Shown here piece by piece: positions 1 through 5,303 of a stretch of DNA of 32,375 nt (the first letter of the stretch is position 1; each line of letters begins with the position of its first letter). Under the pieces are notes generated by a model. It was not told where the DNA came from. It saw only the letters and a list, made by a program, of their open reading frames with translations, and did not search any database. Position numbers and translations under genes: made by a program. This DNA is from Acidobacteriaceae bacterium (GTDB lineage Bacteria > Acidobacteriota > Terriglobia > Terriglobales > Acidobacteriaceae), in the NCBI GenBank assembly GCA_025355505.1, contig JANXZM010000116.1:1-32375 (forward strand). The letters are read 5' to 3'.

Positions 1-159
1 GGGATCGCACGGCGAGACGACGGGCACGGTACCCGGCGGCGGCCGGTACGCGAGTGCTTCGTCTTGCACCGCGGAGTCCGTCCCATCGGCGCCCGCACAC
101 GCCGTCGACGAGGCCAGGAGGAAAAGTGCCGACAGGTACAGAAGTGTGCGCGTACTCAT
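1..159 (-). CDS. Partial exported protein, probable lipoprotein (5' end only)
   Basis: An ATG at 159 opens a frame that runs off the left edge after 53 codons. It begins with a short basic head (MSTR), then a hydrophobic stretch (LLYLSALFLLAS) and a Cys at residue 21 preceded by S-T-A. That resembles a lipoprotein signal, although the -3 position is Ser rather than the usual Leu. After it comes a short acidic linker and a proline-rich segment (YRPPPGTVP). There is no purine-rich ribosome binding site upstream. I cannot name a family from 53 residues; export is likely, lipidation only possible. Confidence 0.5.
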   Translation of the reverse strand, partial: MSTRTLLYLSALFLLASSTACAGADGTDSAVQDEALAYRPPPGTVPVVSPCDP

Positions 160-265
160 TGTAGGGGGGTGTAGCGCAAGTTCGAGGCCAGTCGAGTCAC
201 CCGAAAAGGCTTCATGATTTTCCGCAGGATTGCGCAAACTGAGTGCGCAATCGGGCCCGCTGGGG

Positions 266-380
266 GGTCCTTCGCTTCGCTCAGGATGACAATTTCGTAT
301 TCGGAAGCTTCCGCGGTCAAAGCGGACAGGAGTGTCCGCGCTACACTACAGCAGGTCCTTCGCTTCGCTCAGGATGACAA
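266..380. repeat. Two direct copies of a 27-bp dispersed repeat
   Basis: Identical 27-bp stretches at 266-292 and 354-380 share the core CTTCGCTTCGCTCAGGATGA. A diverged third copy lies at 13890-13916, immediately upstream of pyrH. The core is partly self-complementary. It is not part of any coding frame I can support. Confidence 0.75.
322..339. repeat. Palindromic repeat GCGGACA-GGAG-TGTCCGC, copy 1
   Basis: A perfect 7-bp stem with a GGAG loop, followed by a CTACAC flank. A second copy with the same flanks is at 23878-23895, and a two-mismatch copy is at 12315-12332. Confidence 0.75.
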
Positions 381-418
381 GTTTGTATTTAGAAAGCTTC
401 TGGGGAAAAGACTGCTGC

Positions 419-1330
419 TTACGAGCCGGCGGCGAAGCCGCCAATGTGGGCCACGGTGAGGCGCAGATATTTATAGGGATTGACCGGGGCGTCGTTGATG
501 CGAACTTCGTAGTGAAGGTGCGGGCCGGTGGAGCGACCGCTTAGGCCGACGAAGCCGATGGTGTCGCCGCGGTGGATGTATTGTCCGGCGGTGACGGCAA
601 AGCTGGACAGGTGGCCGTAGCGGGTGGTGATGCCGTGTCCGTGGTCAACCATGACGGCGCGTCCGTAGCCGCCCAGGAAGTCGGCGAAGGTAATGATGCC
701 ATCGGCGGGAGCGATCACAGGCGAGCCTACATTCGCGGAAATATCGACACCGGAATGGAAGGCGCCTTCTCCGTTAAACGGATCGATGCGCTCGCCGAAG
801 GAGCCAGTGACCTGGCCTTCGACCGGCCAGAGGTTCGGAGCCGAGTTGGCGCGGACCCAGTCGGCGGTGGTGGAGTTCTTGGTGAGACCGAGTGAGATAC
901 CGACGCTGGCAGCGCCGCTGAGTGCCGTGTGCTTCAGTGCGTAGAGCTGGTCGAGCGAGGAATTCACCTGCGCGGTCTGAATTTGCTCGGTCGAGCCAGA
1001 AACCATCGCGGGATCGAACTTGAGGCCGTAAAGCGCGGAAACCTCGCTAGCCAGCGAACCTAGAGAGGCTACCTGAATATCACGTTCCTTGGCGACCTGC
1101 TCCAGACGCGAATAGCGGTCCTTGAGCTGGGCTTGTTCGGTACGGAGCTGGTTATAGTGAGCGACTTTTTGCAACATGCGGGTATAAGAGCTGGCGATTC
1201 CCGTGAGGCAGAGCGCTCCGATCGCTGCCCCGGCCAGAAGGACGTAGAGGTACTGGACGGGAATGGAGATCTTGCGAAGCTGTCCAGCTTCGTCGCGAGC
1301 TACGAAAAATATGTAAAAGCGTTTACGCAA
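419..1330 (-). CDS. M23 family metallopeptidase (LytM/NlpD-type murein hydrolase)
   Basis: A 303-residue membrane-anchored peptidoglycan peptidase, or a regulator built on that fold. One transmembrane segment lies at about residues 26-47, after a basic head. A predicted coiled coil follows (about 55-105), then a linker, and a C-terminal M23 domain from about 170. The zinc and catalytic motifs are intact: H192-x3-D196 (HSGVDIS), YGH at 238-240, and HLH at 271-273 in GPHLHYEV. The domain therefore looks active rather than degenerate. The family cuts peptide cross-links in murein and acts in the periplasm during division or wall growth. The start is a TTG at 1330 with GGAAGTAGG seven bases upstream; no better ATG is available in frame. 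It is transcribed away from thiL. Confidence 0.9.
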   Translation of the reverse strand: MRKRFYIFFVARDEAGQLRKISIPVQYLYVLLAGAAIGALCLTGIASSYTRMLQKVAHYNQLRTEQAQLKDRYSRLEQVAKERDIQVASLGSLASEVSALYGLKFDPAMVSGSTEQIQTAQVNSSLDQLYALKHTALSGAASVGISLGLTKNSTTADWVRANSAPNLWPVEGQVTGSFGERIDPFNGEGAFHSGVDISANVGSPVIAPADGIITFADFLGGYGRAVMVDHGHGITTRYGHLSSFAVTAGQYIHRGDTIGFVGLSGRSTGPHLHYEVRINDAPVNPYKYLRLTVAHIGGFAAGS

Positions 1331-1707
1331 TATCCTACTTCCGGGGTACAGATTTTGCTTTGGAAAGCCTGCCAGAGCGGAAGTGTCATGCTCGGGCTCG
1401 GAATCCTGATTCCGCCAGCCGGGTCAGGAGCAGGCTGGCTCTTCCCTAGAACCAGGCAAGCCGAAATCCAATTTCGCTGCAACTGATTCACATCGCAGTA
1501 CTTGGTTCGGCAAAGTATTATGTGAACGGCGAACTAAACGTTAACAAACCTGATTCCCCCTGTCAACCTGACTCCACCCTTCTGAGCGGTTACCAAGGCA
1601 GGGTAACTGGCAATGTCCATCCGGCCAGATTACTACGGTAAGGGGAACAGCTACCAGCTTCCCCAGCGGCAGAGGGGCGCCCCAAAGGGTATGGAAGGCG
1701 GGGTATA
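1331..1707. other. Divergent intergenic region with two abutting hairpins
   Basis: This is the 5' region between the M23 peptidase (minus) and thiL (plus). It contains a perfect palindrome CGGAATCCTGATTCCG (1399-1414), sharing one base with a 7-bp stem GCCAGCC/GGCTGGC (1414-1439). A GGGGAA/TTCCCC inverted repeat (1642-1664) lies nearer thiL. I checked for a TPP riboswitch because thiL follows, but the conserved CTGAGA and ACCTGAT blocks are not present in the right order. Confidence 0.5.
1399..1439. repeat. Tandem inverted repeats in the M23 peptidase leader
   Basis: Two adjacent perfect stems (7 bp with a 2-nt loop, then 7 bp with a 12-nt loop) lie about 70-110 bases upstream of the peptidase start on the minus strand. 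There is no T-run, so a terminator is unlikely. They could be a leader structure or a dispersed repeat. Confidence 0.5.
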
Positions 1708-1709
1708 GT
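1704..1709 (+). promoter_or_regulatory. -10-like hexamer directly before thiL
   Basis: TATAGT is followed by seven bases and then ATG at 1717. If used, transcription would begin at or next to the start codon, giving a leaderless mRNA. No Shine-Dalgarno is visible and no clear -35 was found. Confidence 0.35.
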
Positions 1710-1716
1710 GATCGGC

Positions 1717-2667
1717 ATGCCAGTGGGCGAAAAGAAACTGATTCAGCAGATCCGGCGCTTGGCCCGCGGAGGGAAGTCGGTGGTGACGGGCATCGGGGAC
1801 GACTGCGCCGTGCTCAGCGTTCCTCCGGGACACGAGTTGCTGGTGACGACCGACTTCACCATCGAAAAGGTACATTTCCGGCGAGATTGGCACCGTCCGG
1901 AGTTGGTGGGGAGGCGCTGCTTGACGCGTGGGCTGAGCGACATCGCGGCGATGGGTGGCGAGCCGCGGGCGGTATTCTTATCGCTGGCCGTCGCCAGCGA
2001 CGTGCCGCAAAAGTGGGTGGACCGCTTCCTGAAGGGAGTGCTGGAGCTGGCGGAAGAATTCAAGGTTCCGCTGGCCGGTGGGGACACGGCGCAATCGGCA
2101 GGGGGGATCCAGGCCGACATCGTAGTGGTGGGCTCTGTGCCGAAGGGAAAGGCAGTGCTGCGGTCGGGAGCGAAGGCGGGCGAGCAGATTTATGTAACGG
2201 GAGAGCTTGGCGGTGCAGCAGCGGCGCTGGCGCGGCTGGCGGAATCGAAGTCGGTGGGAGCAGAGTATTTCCGGCACTTTCATCCCCTGGCGCGGGTTGC
2301 CGTCGGGCAGCGGCTACGCCAGGGTGGAGTGGCTTCCGCCATGATTGATCTGAGTGACGGGCTTTCCACCGACCTCGAACATATCTGCCAGGAAAGCCAC
2401 GTGGGCGCGGAGATCGAGGCGGAGGCGATTCCCCGGGCGCAGGTAGGGCTGGGGAAAAAGCGGGTCGCGCTCGATTTCGCGTTGCACGGCGGCGACGACT
2501 ACGAACTCCTGTTTACGTCCGCGGCAGCGGTCCCCTCGAAAGTGGGGGGAGTTCGAGTGACGCGCATCGGGCGGACCACGCAATCCGCGGGGATGCGACT
2601 GATCGGGGCGGATGGAAAACCGCGGGCGCTCACGGCCGGGGGATGGGAGCACTTTTGGGGGAGTTGA
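1717..2667 (+). CDS. thiL: Thiamine-monophosphate kinase ThiL
   Basis: ThiL phosphorylates thiamine monophosphate to thiamine diphosphate with ATP, the last step of cofactor synthesis, in the cytoplasm. The order of family motifs is complete: GIGDDCAVL near the N-terminus, TTDFTIEKVHF, the GGDTAQS metal-binding loop, the glycine/alanine-rich GELGGAAAAL, DLSDGLSTDL, and HGGDDYELLF near the C-terminus. These are the Mg/ATP-binding aspartates of the PurM/ThiL fold. Length (about 316 residues) is normal. An in-frame GTG at 1708 would add three residues, but it overlaps the -10-like TATAGT, so I prefer the ATG at 1717. No other thiamine gene is nearby. Confidence 0.95.
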   Translation: MPVGEKKLIQQIRRLARGGKSVVTGIGDDCAVLSVPPGHELLVTTDFTIEKVHFRRDWHRPELVGRRCLTRGLSDIAAMGGEPRAVFLSLAVASDVPQKWVDRFLKGVLELAEEFKVPLAGGDTAQSAGGIQADIVVVGSVPKGKAVLRSGAKAGEQIYVTGELGGAAAALARLAESKSVGAEYFRHFHPLARVAVGQRLRQGGVASAMIDLSDGLSTDLEHICQESHVGAEIEAEAIPRAQVGLGKKRVALDFALHGGDDYELLFTSAAAVPSKVGGVRVTRIGRTTQSAGMRLIGADGKPRALTAGGWEHFWGS

Positions 2668-2712
2668 TAATTTGCTTCTTCTACTTTGCTGGGTTAGGAC
2701 CTTGAAAATCTT

Positions 2713-2792
2713 TACCCCAGAGGACACGGAGGAACACAGAAAAAGCAATCTTCCTGGTGTTTCTTCTGTGGACCCTTGCGACCTGTGTGGTT
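2713..2792. repeat. Dispersed element of the 'CAGAGGACACGGAGG' family
   Basis: The left part contains CCCAGAGGACACGGAGGAAC and the right part TTTCTTCTGTGG with CCTGTGTGGTT, its rough inverse complement, so the ends can pair over a short centre. Similar elements or half-elements lie at about 10533-10560, 12990-13157 and 17051-17120. Confidence 0.55.
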
Positions 2793-2814
2793 CAAGCTTT
2801 TTGCAGTCCCTCAA

Positions 2815-2848
2815 CCGCGGGCAGGTGACTTTGGTTACCTGCCCGCGG
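2815..2848. repeat. Strong inverted repeat between thiL and the secreted protein
   Basis: CCGCGGGCAGGT and its exact complement form a 12-bp stem, extended inward by three more positions with one G-T, closing a TTTG loop. No T-run follows on either strand within ten bases, so it is not a typical intrinsic terminator. It ends 27 bases before the next start codon. Confidence 0.7.
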
Positions 2849-2875
2849 TGACATCGGGGGGGCTAGAGTAGACCT

Positions 2876-3448
2876 ATGCGAAAAGCATCTTTACTCCTGG
2901 CGTTCAGTGTCGCGATCTTGATTCCAGCTTTCGGGCAGGGAGCGCCGGCGGCGCGCAAGGTGGATAACGAGTTCGTGCAACAGCAGTTTGGTAAGGAGTT
3001 TACGGTGCTGCCCGAGGTTGCGGCCGTGGTCGGCGACCTGGACGGCGACGGCGTGGAAGACGTGGTAATAGCGGCCCGCTGCAAGAATCCGATGCTGGAT
3101 CAAGCGGAGCACGATTACACGGTGATGGATCCCTACTACGATTTTTTTGGCTATGGCGACCCCAAGGTGACGACCACGTTCACCGAACCCGATCCGGTGC
3201 TGCGGGGTCTGGTGGTGCTGATCATTCATGGCGCGGGGCCGGACGGCTGGCGCTCAGCAACTCCGAAAGCGAAGTACGTGATTGTGCATTTACCATATCG
3301 AACCATCACGGTTAGAAAAATGAAGCTGGGAAAGAAAACGATCGAAGCGGTATACGTTGAAGAAGCGGGCAACCATGGAGAAAGCTCTGCCGTGTTCTTC
3401 GACGGGAAGAAGTTCCGGTACGTGCCCATGGGCGGGAGTATGCAGTAG
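2876..3448 (+). CDS. Secreted hypothetical protein with one FG-GAP/VCBS-like motif
   Basis: A 190-residue protein with a signal peptide: MRK, a hydrophobic core (LLLAFSVAILIPAF) and a likely cut after FGQG-A. Residues of about 55-66 (GDLDGDGVEDVVI) match the calcium-binding loop of FG-GAP/VCBS repeats, but only one copy is present instead of a propeller set. The rest alternates short beta-type strands, including KYVIVHLPYR and IEAVYVEEAG, and ends with FFDGKKFRYVP. It is likely periplasmic. No catalytic signature is visible and I do not recognise a named family beyond the loop. A TAGAGT hexamer lies six bases before the ATG, and there is no clear Shine-Dalgarno. Confidence 0.7.
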   Translation: MRKASLLLAFSVAILIPAFGQGAPAARKVDNEFVQQQFGKEFTVLPEVAAVVGDLDGDGVEDVVIAARCKNPMLDQAEHDYTVMDPYYDFFGYGDPKVTTTFTEPDPVLRGLVVLIIHGAGPDGWRSATPKAKYVIVHLPYRTITVRKMKLGKKTIEAVYVEEAGNHGESSAVFFDGKKFRYVPMGGSMQ

Positions 3449-3472
3449 ACGTCAGAGTCTGGCTGTTCACGA

Positions 3473-3551
3473 GTGGAGCGACGGGCGTATCGAGTATCCA
3501 GGGTGCGCCCGCAGCAGCATCGCGGCCGGGCGGGGACGCCCGGCTCTCCAC
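3473..3551. repeat. REP-like element, copy A
   Basis: The element begins GTGGAGCGACGGGCG and ends in the hairpin GCCGGGCGGGGACGCCCGGC (3525-3544; 8-bp stem, GGGA loop) plus CTCCAC. The terminal GTGGAG and CTCCAC are inverse complements. Relatives are at 5194, 21283 (inside recG), 22622, 29001 and 32271. Confidence 0.8.
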
Positions 3552-3612
3552 CAGCAACCTCACACCCCTTAGTCGCGAGTAACAGCCTGATGTAGTAACC
3601 TTTCTTTCCTGA

Positions 3613-4011
3613 TTGCCTCACAATTTGAAATACCGCGTTCTTGGGGAGCGGCTGGCGGTGTGCCGGCTTGCCTGCGATGCTTGCGTGCCTGCGTGGGCGC
3701 TGGAGGGCGAATTTTTCTGCGTGGTTCGGTCGCGTGACGAGCTTTCCATCGTCTGCGAAGAGAACCGAGCGCCGGACGGCATTCGGGTCGAAAAAAACTG
3801 GGTCGCACTGAAGCTGGAGGGGCCATTCCCTTTTTCGATAACGGGCGTGCTGGCGTCGTTCTTGCAGCCACTGGCTGAAGCGCAGATCCCGATCTTCGCG
3901 ATCTCGACGTTTGATACGGATTATGTGCTGATCAAGCGCGAATACCTGGAGCGGGCGGGTGAGGCGCTGGGCGATGTGGGCCACGAAAAGGCTGGCGAGG
4001 AAGCGGTCTGA
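3613..4011 (+). CDS. ACT-domain protein
   Basis: A 132-residue cytoplasmic protein. The C-terminal part fits an ACT domain of the CASTOR/ACT_7 type: NWVALKLEGPFPFSITGVLA, then FLQPLAEAQIPIFAISTFDTDY and VLIKREYLERA, the usual strand-helix-strand-strand-helix run. The N-terminal half is another alpha/beta unit (YRVLGERLAVCRL, FFCVVRSRDELSIVC), so the whole is probably two ACT-like units. Such proteins usually bind amino acids as sensors; the ligand here cannot be told. The start is an unsupported TTG at 3613 and the true start may be a few codons later. The radical SAM gene lies 112 bases downstream on the same strand. Confidence 0.75.
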   Translation: MPHNLKYRVLGERLAVCRLACDACVPAWALEGEFFCVVRSRDELSIVCEENRAPDGIRVEKNWVALKLEGPFPFSITGVLASFLQPLAEAQIPIFAISTFDTDYVLIKREYLERAGEALGDVGHEKAGEEAV

Positions 4012-4090
4012 GTGTGGGCGGGCGGGTCTGAATTGCCGTTCGACCCCGGTTTTTCCCAGAATACTGCGGTAAATTAGGCACTTGGCTAGC

Positions 4091-4127
4091 GGAGGTGATG
4101 AAATGGAAACTGGTTAATTCCCGATGA
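4091..4127 (+). promoter_or_regulatory. Strong Shine-Dalgarno feeding a mini-ORF before the radical SAM gene
   Basis: GGAGG (4091-4095) is the best ribosome binding site in the region, but it sits seven bases before an ATG at 4103 that reads only M-E-T-G-stop. A second ATG at 4098 in another frame reads nine codons (MKWKLVNSR) and its TGA (4125-4127) overlaps the radical SAM start as ATGA. Both arrangements would deliver ribosomes to the 4124 start by reinitiation. Confidence 0.45.
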
Positions 4128-5143
4128 CAACCAGGTCAGTGGCACTGCGCCGTAAATTTAAGGCGGCGGAACGGAACGCACATGGATTGTGGCAAATCCT
4201 GAAGACCGTGGTGTCGACGGACCATCCTCTGCTGGCGCATCTGATTCCGATCAGGCGCTGCAATCTGGCTTGCACTTACTGTAACGAGTTCGATAATTTT
4301 TCCAAGCCCGTAGCGATCGAGCAGATGTTGAGACGGGTCGATCAACTGGGCGATCTCGGCACTTCGGTGATCACGATCAGCGGCGGCGAACCGATGCTGC
4401 ATCCGCAACTGGACGAGATCATTCACCACATGCGGCAGCGCAGGATCGTGTCCGGGCTGATCACCAACGGTTATCTGCTGACTGCGGAGCGCATCCAGCG
4501 GCTGAACCGCTCGGGCCTGGAGTGGCTGCAGATTTCGATCGATAACGTAGATCCGGACGAAGTTTCGAAGAAAAGTCTGAAGGTGCTCGACCGGAAACTG
4601 CAATTGCTGGCCGAGCACGCGGATTTCCACGTGAATATCAATTCGGTGGTGGGGGGCGGCGTGAGCCAACCGCAGGACGCGCTCACCATCGGCAAGCGGG
4701 CGCTGGAGCTGGGGTTCAGCTCGACCGTCGGAATCATTCACGACGGCTCGGGGCAGGTGCAGCCTTTGAACGACGAAGAACGGCGCGTGTACCACGAAAT
4801 GAAGGGACTGGAGAAACGCAGCTTCACGCGCGTGAATGCGTTTCAGGACAACATCGCGCTGGGGCGCCCGAATCAGTGGCGTTGTCGCGCCGGGGCACGC
4901 TACCTCTATATTTGCGAGGACGGGCTGGTACATTACTGCTCGCAGCAGCGCGGGTATCCGGGCATTCCACTGGAAAAATACACGATTGCCGATATACGTC
5001 GCGAGTTCAATACGGAGAAGCCGTGCGCGCCGCACTGCACGGTCTCGTGCGTGCATCAGGTATCGGTGCTGGATGCGTGGCGCGCGCCGCAACGGCCGGC
5101 AGCAGCGTCCGAGCCTGCGAGCGGACTCGTGCACATCGAGTAG
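4124..5143 (+). CDS. Radical SAM protein with SPASM-like C-terminal cysteines
   Basis: A 339-residue radical SAM enzyme. The CX3CX2C cluster motif is in [16 protein letters not shown] (about residues 46-53) and binds the SAM-cleaving [4Fe-4S] cluster. The glycine-rich SAM contact [10 protein letters not shown] follows, with later strands GLITNGYLL and WLQISIDN. Near the C-terminus, a set of cysteines (CRAG, ICEDG, YCSQ, then [12 protein letters not shown]) resembles a SPASM/twitch auxiliary cluster domain, typical of enzymes acting on peptides or other large substrates. The substrate is unknown: no precursor peptide or maturase partner is adjacent. The ATG at 4124 has no direct Shine-Dalgarno and appears coupled to an upstream mini-ORF. 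Confidence 0.85.
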   Translation: MTTRSVALRRKFKAAERNAHGLWQILKTVVSTDHPLLAHLIPIRRCNLACTYCNEFDNFSKPVAIEQMLRRVDQLGDLGTSVITISGGEPMLHPQLDEIIHHMRQRRIVSGLITNGYLLTAERIQRLNRSGLEWLQISIDNVDPDEVSKKSLKVLDRKLQLLAEHADFHVNINSVVGGGVSQPQDALTIGKRALELGFSSTVGIIHDGSGQVQPLNDEERRVYHEMKGLEKRSFTRVNAFQDNIALGRPNQWRCRAGARYLYICEDGLVHYCSQQRGYPGIPLEKYTIADIRREFNTEKPCAPHCTVSCVHQVSVLDAWRAPQRPAAASEPASGLVHIE

Positions 5144-5193
5144 CTGGCAGATTTCAGTAAGAACTTTCCAAAAAAACCTGCGCATGGTCGCAA

Positions 5194-5248
5194 GTGGAGG
5201 GACAGGCATCGCCACGGTCCCGCCGGGCGGGGACGCCCGGCTCTCCAC
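5194..5248. repeat. REP-like element, copy B
   Basis: Starts GTGGAGGGAC, carries the same 20-base hairpin as copy A (5222-5241, GGGA loop), and ends in CTCCAC. It lies between the converging radical SAM and bamA genes. Confidence 0.8.
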
Positions 5249-5303
5249 CGGCAACCTAACTAGTAACAATCACAAACTGAGAACTGACGGCTGAGAGCTT
5301 CTT

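Larger units (their letters stand above)
160..418. other. Spacer with dispersed repeats, no gene
   Basis: No credible gene lies between the partial exported protein and the M23 peptidase. The spacer holds two copies of a 27-bp repeat (266-292 and 354-380) and one palindrome GCGGACAGGAGTGTCCGC (322-339). Related copies of both families occur elsewhere in the window. Confidence 0.6.

Noticed and set aside
1561-1600. Possible TPP riboswitch upstream of thiL (CAACCTGA and CTGAG are present)
   Set aside because: The blocks are in the wrong order and the surrounding conserved stems are missing.
4136-5269. Long minus-strand open frame (377 codons) opposite the radical SAM gene
   Set aside because: It is the antisense shadow of a gene with clear motifs; composition is Arg/His/Leu-rich and no family features appear.
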